Source of the DNA: Coriobacteriaceae bacterium
GTDB lineage: Bacteria > Actinomycetota > Coriobacteriia > Coriobacteriales > Coriobacteriaceae
NCBI GenBank assembly: GCA_902363125.1
Contig: CABIZD010000001.1
Coordinates: 62,001 to 126,000, forward strand
DNA: 64,000 nt
Direction of reading: 5' to 3'
The translations under genes were made by a program, and so were the position numbers. This document shows positions 54,321-62,151 of the stretch, in pieces. A model generated the notes under the pieces. The model saw only the letters and a list, made by a program, of their open reading frames with translations, was not told the origin of the DNA and did not search any database. Every line of letters begins with the position of its first letter. Positions within the stretch are counted from its first letter, which is position 1.

Positions 54321-54821
54321 GACAAGAACCTACATCGCCGCAGACTGGGACGGTGATCGAGATGCGGTCGAGCAGCTGCATAAATGGAACGACAGTAATT
54401 ATTGGGGCTTTCGTTCCCGGACGCTCACGACCTACAGCAGTCGCGCGACTCCAGTTTGCCATGCAGCATAAAGAGCTCTCTGAAAAAGAGAATGGACGGA
54501 TCCAAACGATTTGTACTTATCGTTGGGGATGCGACCGACACAGTAACTAAAGGAAGCTGCCAGTACTGTAGGAGCTATGATTCGGGAACTTCGAGCTGCG
54601 ATCGCTTGCATAGCATCGACTATCGTAGCTACATTAAGTACGAATGCGATAAAGCCGTTGAGGCCGGCATTGACATTGTTGTTCTGTACAACTCCGCGCG
54701 CGTCACTAGGTCGAAATGCCCTTTAAAAGTTAGATTCGAAGGAAATCATGTTCCTATGAAATGCTGGAAAGATGGTGTACTCAAATGGGATTACGACGCT
54801 GTCAAAAAAGCACTCCAGTAA
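54310..54821 (+). pseudogene. thsB: ThsB-type TIR protein (MTH538/DUF1863 family), broken by a -1 frameshift
   Basis: The ATG at 54310 begins MVYRTRTYIAADWDGDRDAVEQLHKWNDSNYWG. The continuation LSFPDAHDLQQSRDSSLPCSIK, RFVLIVGDATDTVTKGSC, SIDYRSYIKYECDKAVEAGIDIVVLYN is in the +2-shifted frame from about 54408. The join is at the run TTGGGGC (54404-54407), so one missing G explains it; the repaired protein has about 171 residues. The sequence fits the TIR-like ThsB family, which makes the signal that activates ThsA. As written the product stops after about 54 residues, so the system is probably inactive unless frameshifting or a sequence error is involved. Confidence 0.85.
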
Positions 54822-55116
54822 AGTCTTTCCACGTGTAGTGCTGAATGATGGGGCAAGAGGCCTTACCGGAAAGTCTGTTTAAATCCATCCAAATTGTCAT
54901 GAAACACGCGAAAAAGGGCGTGCTCTTGGTGGCCTACGCGATTATGTTAGGCATAATCTCCTTTCACCGATTGGCAAAACGATTTACACCTAATTATTGG
55001 CGCTGCTCAGGGGCATTTTCTTTGTTTGCACCTGGATCTCGCTAAACTAATAACTGCTGCTACCAGGGCATTTTCTGGTGCACATTCTATTGGCTCCTGC
55101 GAAGATCGGAGCGGGT

Positions 55117-56211
55117 ATGTTTGCTGCCAAGTCCCACACCAGCCGTCATTGCATTGCGATTGTTGCCATGGCCTGCCTATGCATTTTGCTGGGCGGGCCT
55201 TCTTATGCCGCGGGCGCGGAGAGCCTCATCATCGCGGGCGCGACGTACTACGAGCCGGGCGTGTCGGGCCCCGGCTGGGCCTGGACCGATGCCGACCACC
55301 TGGAGCTTAACGGCTACGCGGGCGAGGCCATCGGCGCCGACGGCGACCTGGTGCTGACGCTTGCCGGGCAAAACTCCGTGACGGAGTCGCATGCGCCCGA
55401 TGCGGACATCACGCTGTGCGGCATGGAGGTGTGGGGTAACCTGACGCTTCGCGGTACCGGGACCCTGACGGCGACGGGCTCGCAGTGCGGGATCCACGTC
55501 TCGCAGGCGCTCGTGGTGGACGGATGCACCGTAGATGCGAGGGCGGATGGGGCCGATATTACGGACGAGGCGGTCGCCGGCGTGATCGCTGGCGACATGG
55601 CCGTGCGCGGCGGCGGGCGCGTCGTCGCTGCGGGCGCCGGGTCCGGAGCGGGCGTGCGGGCTTATGGCGTGTTTCTGCAGGACGCGGGCCTTAGCGCTGG
55701 TGTGGACGGCTGCCGGCTTTCCGTCGACGCCTCGTGGCTTGATGCGGCCGGTGCCGACGGCGGTGTTGCGTGCACGGTCGGGTCGCTTGTGTCCGCACGG
55801 TTTGTGACGCCTGCTGGTGGGGTCTTTGGTGCTAGTGGCGTGGTGGATGCCTGCGGTGCGGTGGCACCGCATGTAGTGGTTGAGCCCGTTGTCGCCACGC
55901 CACCGGCGGGGGAGACCGACAGGGGCGAGGTGCCGGGCGATGGCACGGACAAGTCTCCCGCCGATGCTAACTCAGCTGCAGGAGAGTCCACCACGGGGCC
56001 CACGGCAAATCCCTCGCTGAAACCCGCGGCCGCGACAACCAAGACAACAACGACAGTAACCAAGACCACGGTCGCCAAGACGACCAAGCCCAAGGCTGCC
56101 ACCGCGACAACAGTGGCACTCCCCAAGACCGGCGACAACAACTGTGTCGTCGCCTCCATGGTGCTTTTCCTGCTGGGGACAGTGCTGCTAGGTGCCGTAT
56201 ATCGCTGCTGA
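55117..56211 (+). CDS. LPXTG-anchored surface protein
   Basis: A 364-residue secreted protein. The signal peptide (HCIAIVAMACLCILLGGPSYAAGA) is followed by about 200 residues of short beta-strand repeats rich in Gly/Ala/Asp (LTLAGQNSVTESHAPDADITL, LTLRGTGTLTATGSQ), similar to carbohydrate-binding or parallel beta-helix surface domains. A Thr/Lys/Pro stalk (KTTTTVTKTTVAKTTK) leads to LPKTGD, a hydrophobic helix and a short YRC tail for sortase anchoring. The ATG at 55117 (GGAG seven bases upstream) is chosen over an upstream GTG. GC-rich, unlike the AT-rich genes on both sides. No ligand can be named. Confidence 0.85.
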   Translation: MFAAKSHTSRHCIAIVAMACLCILLGGPSYAAGAESLIIAGATYYEPGVSGPGWAWTDADHLELNGYAGEAIGADGDLVLTLAGQNSVTESHAPDADITLCGMEVWGNLTLRGTGTLTATGSQCGIHVSQALVVDGCTVDARADGADITDEAVAGVIAGDMAVRGGGRVVAAGAGSGAGVRAYGVFLQDAGLSAGVDGCRLSVDASWLDAAGADGGVACTVGSLVSARFVTPAGGVFGASGVVDACGAVAPHVVVEPVVATPPAGETDRGEVPGDGTDKSPADANSAAGESTTGPTANPSLKPAAATTKTTTTVTKTTVAKTTKPKAATATTVALPKTGDNNCVVASMVLFLLGTVLLGAVYRC

Positions 56212-56268
56212 AGCACCCATTTCGATAGGCTATGTAGAAGGCTATATTCGTAACGACGAATTAGTAGA

Positions 56269-57123
56269 ATGGTTTTTACGACAATTACTCGGGATTTATC
56301 TGACATGAACTACGAATCGGATCATACAGTTGAGGCTGTCAAGAAAGTAATAGATGCCGGCCTTCTTGAGCTGATCGAGCGTTGCAATTATCTATACCAA
56401 GAGGCATTTTATGCCAACACGGAACTAGCAATCCTTCGCGAACTGTCTAAAGCATCTTCCGACTATGAGAATGAAGTAATTTGCGCTGGCTGCTTCTTCA
56501 GCTTTACACAACTAGCATTAACCGAATCCTGTTTCATGAATTGCGCGCGGATATTTGATGCCAAAAGCGACGTCAGTATTAGGAACTTGATAGAAGACGT
56601 CTCGTCTCATTCTGTTGAAATCGACGCACTTGCAATCTCTATATTCAGTGGTCGACCAAACTTTGACAGGCTTAATCCAATCGTTCACCCATCGGCAGAG
56701 GACGAGGAGCGTTTTTACCCCAAAGAAGTTGAGTCTCAACGCTCTTATGAAAAACTGTTCGGAAATCATTACGAAATGGTTACCGTGCGTATAACCACAA
56801 ATGACCTTTACAATTTGTGGAAAAAACGACTTAACGGTCTCAACAAACTAACTGTCATGCTTCGCGATCAGCGAAATAAGGTTTTCGCCCATAGCGACAT
56901 GGAAGCACTGAATTATGATGAGCTTGTTAGGCGACTTCCTTTAACTTACGGCGAAATTCAAAAACTAATCGACTTCGCACTCGATGTGACAATCGAATTA
57001 TTGGCCAAAATTACTGGTATTGAAAAAGATCGCTTGCCCAAGAACTGCAACGATATACAAGGCCTCCTAAAATATGTGGAGGTTGGCATGGAGGCTGTTG
57101 AGCAGCATTTGGGTAATCTATAG
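56269..57123 (+). CDS. AbiU2/HEPN-like protein
   Basis: A 284-residue, mostly helical protein without signal or membrane segments. The motif RDQRNKVFAHSDMEAL near residue 200 carries the R-x5-H pattern of HEPN domains, and the whole resembles AbiU2-type proteins, one of the abortive-infection families. The cysteine-containing N-terminal part (EVICAGCFFSFTQLALTESCFMNCARIF) is typical of that group too. Two starts are possible: ATG 56269 with no ribosome site, or ATG 56305 with a weak GGGA. The surrounding genes are defence- and toxin-related, which fits a phage-defence role. Confidence 0.7.
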   Translation: MVFTTITRDLSDMNYESDHTVEAVKKVIDAGLLELIERCNYLYQEAFYANTELAILRELSKASSDYENEVICAGCFFSFTQLALTESCFMNCARIFDAKSDVSIRNLIEDVSSHSVEIDALAISIFSGRPNFDRLNPIVHPSAEDEERFYPKEVESQRSYEKLFGNHYEMVTVRITTNDLYNLWKKRLNGLNKLTVMLRDQRNKVFAHSDMEALNYDELVRRLPLTYGEIQKLIDFALDVTIELLAKITGIEKDRLPKNCNDIQGLLKYVEVGMEAVEQHLGNL

Positions 57124-57340
57124 GATTCAATCGCTTGAATCTGAGTACGATCCTTGACATAAAGTCCGACCATCGCACAATGACAGTTTTTCATGCCAAA
57201 AAGACACTGAAGTGTGAGATAGCTCAAAACTCAACAAATCAAATAATCAGCAGTTCAGGTCTTATGGGAATAATTTAATTCGCATCACGCTGCATCTAAT
57301 CTGTTCTTTATACTCGGCTGTTAACACTAAGGAGGCAAAC

Positions 57341-57619
57341 ATGCTTTGGCGCTATGTTCAGCTAGATGACGGCACTCAGTTTGCCTACGCAGAGACAAGA
57401 GATGACGGAACCGTTCGCGTAGCCGTCTAGCGCCCGGTTGACTTTGGCTTTAATCATGCGGAATGCTTCTTGCCGACGGTCAAATGGTTCAACGTCGAAG
57501 GATTTACTGCTGATGACCTCAATTTCTTGACAGAATTTGTTAGATCAAACGCCCCGTTTAACTTCGAGCTTGCCGAACGGCAAAAAGCCGGACCGGCGGT
57601 TTCGGCGCTGGCCCCCTGA
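57341..57619 (+). pseudogene. Small 92-codon gene interrupted by an in-frame TAG at codon 30
   Basis: AAGGAGG lies five to six bases before ATG 57341. The frame reads MLWRYVQLDDGTQFAYAETRDDGTVRVAV, then TAG (57428-57430), then RPVDFGFNHAECFLPTVKWFNVEGFTADDLNFLTEFVRSNAP to TGA 57617. Both halves look coding: they share even codon use, a plausible ordered fold and a perfect ribosome site. A CAG-to-TAG change would account for the break. The family was not recognised. It lies 28 bases upstream of the nucleotidyltransferase gene. Confidence 0.65.
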
Positions 57620-57647
57620 CGCTCTACTGTTGAACGGCAAATAACCC

Positions 57648-57947
57648 ATGATTTCGCCTACTGAAATATCCACCGTCGCCTCCCTCGTGCTGGCTCAATA
57701 CGACGTCAGCGAAGCATTTTTATTTGGCTCGTTTGCCCGAGGCGAGCAAGCGCCCAATAGCGATATTGATTTGCGCCTAGTCTGCGGCAACACCATGACG
57801 TTCGGTGCGCTGTACGAACTCTCCCATGAGCTCGAGAAGGAACTTGGACGAAAGGTTGATATCGTCACCAACCCACCAGAGCACATGCGCCCGGCATTCC
57901 GCAAAAGCATCGAGCAAGATGAGGTGCGTGTCTATGAAGCTCTGTAA
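57648..57947 (+). CDS. MNT-type nucleotidyltransferase (antitoxin-like)
   Basis: A 99-residue minimal nucleotidyltransferase: FLFGSFARGEQAPNSDIDLRLV contains the GSFARG and DxD active-site motifs, followed by ELEKELGRKVDIVTN. Such proteins are usually paired with a HEPN toxin as MNT-HEPN toxin-antitoxin systems, in which the MNT AMPylates the HEPN partner. Here the overlapping downstream gene is only a short remnant, so the antitoxin appears to be an orphan. No clear ribosome site before the ATG. Confidence 0.88.
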   Translation: MISPTEISTVASLVLAQYDVSEAFLFGSFARGEQAPNSDIDLRLVCGNTMTFGALYELSHELEKELGRKVDIVTNPPEHMRPAFRKSIEQDEVRVYEAL

Positions 57948-58041
57948 GCAGGACGAGGCGTTAGTGTGCTCCGGCGTGATCAGCAAGTCTGAATTTTGTC
58001 GCATACTTCCGGACAAGGCGAGCCTTAGAAGCCAGTATTGA
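57934..58041 (+). pseudogene. Probable remnant of the HEPN partner of the MNT protein
   Basis: ATG 57934 overlaps the MNT stop, the usual position of a HEPN gene, and encodes only 35 residues (MKLCKQDEALVCSGVISKS, then EFCRILPDKASL). The start resembles HEPN partners, but no further helices or RxxxxH motif follow before the stop. The promoter palindrome of the next pair begins 40 bases later. The assignment rests mainly on position. Confidence 0.4.
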
Positions 58042-58080
58042 ACTCAAACTCGGTTCCAGACACCCTCTTGCTATTTGAAT

Positions 58081-58133
58081 ACAGGTATCGCTCTAGCGAT
58101 AGTATGTTATACTATCGCTAGAGCGATACCTGT
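58081..58133. promoter_or_regulatory. Perfect 25-bp-arm palindrome in the promoter of the DUF3990/XRE pair
   Basis: 58081-58105 (begins ACAGGTATCGCTCTAGCG) is the exact complement of 58109-58133, with only GTT between. Each arm contains a smaller palindrome, ATCGCTCTAGCGAT. TATACT (58108-58113) and TTGAAT (58075-58080) are possible promoter boxes inside and beside it. It ends 13 bases before the GTG start. A likely operator for the XRE protein encoded downstream. Confidence 0.8.
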
Positions 58134-58145
58134 TAGGAGACTCGC

Positions 58146-58814
58146 GTGGAACTGTGGCATGGTTCTCAGAAAATCATTGAGACTCCCCAGCTTGGCCTGG
58201 GGAAAATCCATAACGACTATGGACAGGGATTCTATTGCACAGAGAGCCTCGACCTTGCAAGGGAATGGGCATGCTCGCGCGATGCCGATGGCTTTGCGAA
58301 TCGCTATGAACTCGATATAGCCGATCTCAAAGTTCTCGACTTGCTATCGCCGCAATATTGCGTCCTGCATTGGATAGCGTTGCTCGTTGAGCATCGTTCT
58401 TTTCGCAAAGATACCGCCATTGCCACGGGGGCGTGCGAATATCTCCATGATCACTTTCTACCTCAGACGAGCACTTGCGACGTAATAAGGGGGTGGCGTG
58501 CGGACGACTCGTACTTTAGCTATGCCAGAGCTTTTGTAAACAATACGATCACCGTCAATCAGCTTGGACGATCTATGAGGCTCGGTAACCTGGGGGAGCA
58601 GATCATGCTCAAAAGCGAGCATGCGTTTAAGAATATTCGATTTGCTGGATTTGAGCGCGCACCGCTAGCCCTGTATGGCCCATTGGCCGGGGAACGAGAC
58701 GAAGCGGCAAGAGAACAGTATCGGCAGCTGCTTGCCGAAAACCCGTTTGAGGGAATCCGTATCGTCGATATCATTCGAGAGGGGATGACGGGCGATGACC
58801 CACGCCTACAGTGA
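58146..58814 (+). CDS. DUF3990 protein (ADP-ribosyltransferase-like toxin candidate)
   Basis: A 222-residue protein: MELWHGSQKIIETPQLGLGKIHNDYGQGFYCTESLDLAREWACS at the start (excerpt: DYGQGFYCTESLDLAREW) is the DUF3990 signature, which has an ADP-ribosyltransferase-like fold with a H-G-S NAD-pocket motif. FSYARAFVNN and LGNLGEQIMLKS follow. GTG start with AGGAGA six bases upstream. It overlaps the next gene, an XRE-type regulator, by 20 bases, a typical toxin-antitoxin order. Toxicity is inferred from family and context. Confidence 0.8.
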   Translation: MELWHGSQKIIETPQLGLGKIHNDYGQGFYCTESLDLAREWACSRDADGFANRYELDIADLKVLDLLSPQYCVLHWIALLVEHRSFRKDTAIATGACEYLHDHFLPQTSTCDVIRGWRADDSYFSYARAFVNNTITVNQLGRSMRLGNLGEQIMLKSEHAFKNIRFAGFERAPLALYGPLAGERDEAAREQYRQLLAENPFEGIRIVDIIREGMTGDDPRLQ

Positions 58815-59460
58815 GATGTATCTCGAGGATGCCATGAGAACGCTGGGCGAGGCGGTCGATTTTGCCCTCTGTGATCAAGGGCTGACTCCAGCCGAGTTGA
58901 CGGCGATCCTGTCGAACGCTCTTGAGATGAAACAATTCGAGCGCGGTATGCCTCGCGTCGTCTGCGGCATGGCGGGCGACGAGCTCGCGCGCGATATTAT
59001 CGCCCATGCGGGACTGACCCCCGTCAGATGTAGGGAGACCTATCCGTTCGACCGTTCGCCTCAGTATTGGGCGGGGTGGGTTATGGCCTATACGCAATGG
59101 ATGAGCAGCTTGGGCTTTAATAAGCTACTCGAAGTCGCTCCGCTCGATTGGATCATCGGCTCGTACCATCCGCTCCACGAGGCCTCCGAAGATAAATTCG
59201 CCCAGATTGTCATCGAAAAATGGAATAACGCCCAGGCAGACAAAAAAGGCCTCAAGGCGGCACGAAAGGCTGCCGGACTAACGCAAAAACAGCTCGCCGC
59301 CCAATCGGGGGTTAAGCTTCGCGCCATACAACTCTACGAGCAGAACCAGCTCGACCTACGCCGCGCCTCGGTTTCCTCGGCATTGGCGCTTGCAGACACC
59401 CTAAACTGCACCATCGAAGACCTCATCTGGCAACCAATCGCCCTGGAGTACGACTCCTAA
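58795..59460 (+). CDS. DUF3791-like / XRE helix-turn-helix protein (antitoxin candidate)
   Basis: A 221-residue protein in two parts. The N-terminal 130 residues (MYLEDAMRTLGEAVDFAL to SPQYWAGWVMAYTQWMSSLGF) include a conserved block seen beside DUF3990 proteins. The C-terminal XRE domain (LKAARKAAGLTQKQLAAQSGVKLRAIQLYEQNQLDL) has a clear helix-turn-helix. It probably binds the 53-bp palindrome upstream of the pair and neutralises the DUF3990 protein. Translationally coupled to it through a 20-base overlap. Confidence 0.82.
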   Translation: MTHAYSEMYLEDAMRTLGEAVDFALCDQGLTPAELTAILSNALEMKQFERGMPRVVCGMAGDELARDIIAHAGLTPVRCRETYPFDRSPQYWAGWVMAYTQWMSSLGFNKLLEVAPLDWIIGSYHPLHEASEDKFAQIVIEKWNNAQADKKGLKAARKAAGLTQKQLAAQSGVKLRAIQLYEQNQLDLRRASVSSALALADTLNCTIEDLIWQPIALEYDS

Positions 59461-59547
59461 TGTCACCGTGTTGTGCTCCCCGGGATTACATCGCGCGTAT
59501 AAAATCTAAGCATCCGCACGCCGGTTATTGAATGGAATGGACGCCAC

Positions 59548-60336
59548 ATGGAACTCCCTAGCACCCTGTGCAGCAATGTGTATGACTTCGCGTTTTGCCC
59601 CGAGCCCTGCTACGAACGCCTGGCCGACCTAGCCGACCCTGAGGACTGGGGTCACGGCAACCGCATCCTCAAAAACTACCTGTCGTTCTCGTTTAGCCGC
59701 GCGGTGTTCCTGACCGAGCGCGACGTGGACCAGACCGCGCCGTCCAACCTGCCGTTGGTGTTCGATGACGACCGCTGCCTGTTTAACACCGGACTGTACA
59801 CGCGCCGTTACGAGACCATCTATGGCCTGTTTGAGCCCAACACCAAGCCCGACGCGCGCCAGCGCTGGTTTTTGAAGGGCTTCTTTAAGGAGAGCGACCC
59901 CATGCTGGTCTCGTTTGAGTACCTGCCGTGCCGCGTGCGCTTTGCCGAGGACCCCTCCGAGCTGGTCTTTGACTACCGCCTGCCCATCCGCTCCAACATC
60001 GACCACATTCTGGGCGATGAGGAGAACCTCACGCGTATTCCCGACAGCCTGATGGAGGAGGGCAACTCGCTGCTGCTACGCCGCGCCTTTGAGGGAGCTG
60101 TCGTCGAGGCCGCCCGCCGCGCCGCAGCCAACTACACGCTCGCCGTGCCGCAGTTCTACGGCGGTCGGATCCAGCTGCTGCTGCCGCTGTGCCTGACCGG
60201 CGACAAGCCCGAACTGGCGCTGACCATCCAGCGCGAGGACGGTTTCTACGCAGCACGCACCTGCCTCACACTCGACATGGCCTACAACAACGCTCGACTC
60301 ATTTGCCGCCCCGAGACCTCGTGGATAAAGCGATAA
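59548..60336 (+). CDS. DUF3825-like cytosolic protein
   Basis: A 262-residue protein with the pattern LADPEDWG, ILKNYLSFSFSRAV, FNTGLYTRRYETIYGLFEPN, RWFLKGFFKESDPML, FDYRLPIRSNIDHIL, and a later VPQFYGGRIQLLLPLCL. This matches what is recalled of DUF3825 proteins, whose role is unknown. GC and codon use are like the host core genes, unlike the AT-rich island to the left. It lies just upstream of tRNA-Val. Confidence 0.72.
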   Translation: MELPSTLCSNVYDFAFCPEPCYERLADLADPEDWGHGNRILKNYLSFSFSRAVFLTERDVDQTAPSNLPLVFDDDRCLFNTGLYTRRYETIYGLFEPNTKPDARQRWFLKGFFKESDPMLVSFEYLPCRVRFAEDPSELVFDYRLPIRSNIDHILGDEENLTRIPDSLMEEGNSLLLRRAFEGAVVEAARRAAANYTLAVPQFYGGRIQLLLPLCLTGDKPELALTIQREDGFYAARTCLTLDMAYNNARLICRPETSWIKR

Positions 60337-60421
60337 AGGGTGGTTTAGCTGCTGTTTTACCCATTGCTTTGGTTGCTTTGGCTTGGCTAGCACTCACGAA
60401 TTTAAAATCGAGGGCAAAAAG

Positions 60422-60449
60422 TTCTTGGTAAACCACGTACGGCTATGAT
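60422..60449 (+). promoter_or_regulatory. Probable tRNA-Val promoter
   Basis: TTCTTG (60422-60427), 16 bases, TATGAT (60444-60449), 25 bases before the tRNA. Confidence 0.5.
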
Positions 60450-60474
60450 AGTATCTCTTTTGCCGAAAGGCGAC

Positions 60475-60549
60475 GGGCGATTGGCTCAGGGGTAGAGCAT
60501 ATCCTTCACACGGATGGGGTCACAAGTTCGAATCTTGTATCGCCCACCA
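60475..60549 (+). tRNA. tRNA-Val(CAC)
   Basis: A 75-base cloverleaf with encoded CCA: acceptor GGGCGAT pairs with ATCGCCC, anticodon loop TTCACAC (anticodon CAC), T-loop TTCGAAT. Confidence 0.95.
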
Positions 60550-60560
60550 TCAAAAGCACA

Positions 60561-60590
60561 GGTCAGAGGTATTAAGCCTCTGGCCTTTTT
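60561..60590 (+). terminator. Terminator after tRNA-Val
   Basis: GGTCAGAGG (60561-60569) pairs with CCTCTGGCC (60577-60585, one G-T pair), followed by five T. Confidence 0.88.
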
Positions 60591-60595
60591 CTATT

Positions 60596-60631
60596 TGACA
60601 CCAAGGGTGACACCAAAACTGACACCAAATT
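60596..60631 (+). repeat. Three 12-base direct repeats TGACACCAA
   Basis: TGACACCAA starts at 60596, 60608 and 60620, an exact 12-base period. Just 3' of a tRNA gene, such repeats resemble integrase arm-binding sites or a relic of an att region. Confidence 0.7.
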
Positions 60632-60996
60632 TTCGATTTTTATTAGCATGGGGTCCTATTTTTTATTGATCGCAAACCCTTCATAGTTCCTACATATTGA
60701 ATATAATTTTCGTTCGTTGACCAACTATAGAGTGACGTCGTCGAACATTTTGAAAATGGTTCACGCGCTCTTTCAATGAATTCTTTGCATGATTCATACG
60801 CAATTGTGGAGAAAAAGACCACTGGCTCACAGCTCGTACCAGCACATTCACGCCTCGTGACAACCTTTCAACACATCCCATCCATTTTTTGGTCAGCGTT
60901 TGGTCAGCTTCCGGTACTTACCCGCATGATGCCCCAGTAGATAATCGTCCACGACCACAACCGCATGGCCTACGGCCGATACCAGGGGAGGCGCAA
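60632..60996. other. Gene-free stretch between the tRNA-Val repeats and the nuclease gene
   Basis: About 365 AT-rich bases. No coding frame or integrase fragment could be supported; it may carry the nuclease promoter. Confidence 0.55.
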
Positions 60997-62151
60997 ATGG
61001 ACGAAATCGTCTGCGCAAACACCGCATTCCGCTATTGGCGCTGCCCACCGCAGGTGCGCGACCTCTACCCGCGCATACCCAGCTCCGATGACGGCTGGCG
61101 AGCCCTATCCCAAGCCCCTTTCGTAACCGACGTCCTCAAGACGCCAGTCATCACAGCAGCATCAACACGAAGCAACCTGCATTCCGAGACAAGACGGACC
61201 ATCCGATGGAACAGCGCCTATACAGAGAAAGTTTCCATCGACACGGGTATGGTCTTTAGCGTCACAGACCCTCTTAATACGCTATTCACCATGACTCGAA
61301 GCGTTTCTTCATGCGACTTGGTTCTGGCTATGTACGAGTTTTGCGGATGGTTCTCGGTTTTTAAACCATCGCCCGCGGTCGACATGGCACTTGAGCAGGC
61401 TAAATCAGAAGAAGAGCAGTACACCACCGAAAGTCTGTTTGAACTAGACGAAACACAAGACGAGGCCCCATGGAAGCGAGTCTATGCTCAGAAGCACCAG
61501 AAGGATAGTGATAATAATCAAAGTGGGCAGCAGGATAACGGATCCGGAAATAAAGCTAACGGAAAGGGCACATCGCTCTGGATGAGAAAGCCTCTTATTG
61601 AAATAGAAGAACTGCACAGATTTGCAGCGAAGGTTAGGGACGGGATGTGGGGAAAGCAATTCTACGAAGCCGCACAGCAGGTAATGGGTATTGCTGCATC
61701 CCCGCTAGAAGTTGCTGGAATAATGTTGCTAAGTCGTCCGAGGCGTGCTGGCGGAGCGGAGTTTAAATACATATACGTCAACGACTTAACACCGCTGTCG
61801 AATTCAGCTCGGAAAATCGCAGGTCAGAAAGTCTGTTACGGCGATATCGTCATCGTAAACCCAATAAAAATGAAGGCTGTGATTATCGAACTTCAAGGAG
61901 AGGTTATCCATGGATCGGGCGCTGTGCTTGACCACGATGCCTCTCGAATGACAGCATTGCAAAGCATGGGATACGACGTATTTCTTGTAACTCATGACAT
62001 GCTCAATGATCACGAACAGCTTGATGCCATCATTCACAGTGTGTGTAAGCGATTGGAGTTGCGCTACAAGCCAAAAACCGAGGGGATGAGATGTGCTGAG
62101 ACCAGATTGCGCGCAAACGTTCTGTGCAATTGGCTTGGTATTGGTAAGTAA
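60997..62151 (+). CDS. Uncharacterised protein with DUF559-like (PD-(D/E)XK type) C-terminal domain
   Basis: A 384-residue protein. The N-terminal 180 residues (VCANTAFRYWRCPPQVRDLYP, RTIRWNSAYTEKV, TMTRSVSSCDLVLAMYEFCGWFSVF) resemble the abiEi-like/winged start of proteins in which a DUF559 nuclease ends the chain. A low-complexity Gln/Asn/Gly linker (DSDNNQSGQQDNGSGNKANG) follows. The C-terminal part has YGDIVIVN, VIIELQGEVIHGSG, DHDASRMTALQSMGYDVFLVTHDML, which fits the D..ExxG..H..D..R..L pattern of DUF559. The ATG at 60997 has GGGAGG six bases upstream. Activity is not proven. Confidence 0.65.
   Translation: MDEIVCANTAFRYWRCPPQVRDLYPRIPSSDDGWRALSQAPFVTDVLKTPVITAASTRSNLHSETRRTIRWNSAYTEKVSIDTGMVFSVTDPLNTLFTMTRSVSSCDLVLAMYEFCGWFSVFKPSPAVDMALEQAKSEEEQYTTESLFELDETQDEAPWKRVYAQKHQKDSDNNQSGQQDNGSGNKANGKGTSLWMRKPLIEIEELHRFAAKVRDGMWGKQFYEAAQQVMGIAASPLEVAGIMLLSRPRRAGGAEFKYIYVNDLTPLSNSARKIAGQKVCYGDIVIVNPIKMKAVIIELQGEVIHGSGAVLDHDASRMTALQSMGYDVFLVTHDMLNDHEQLDAIIHSVCKRLELRYKPKTEGMRCAETRLRANVLCNWLGIGK

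Noticed and set aside
54845..55045. 66-codon frame between thsB and the LPXTG gene
   Set aside because: No ribosome site, no recognisable motif, and it ends in sequence upstream of the LPXTG start; it is not better than chance.
58146..59460. Reading the DUF3990/XRE pair as a phage-defence system
   Set aside because: The autoregulatory-type palindrome and gene order fit a toxin-antitoxin pair better; nothing in the sequence shows phage specificity.
60596..60631. TGACACCAA repeats considered as a CRISPR array
   Set aside because: A unit of 12 bases with three-base spacing cannot be repeat plus spacer, and no cas gene is present.
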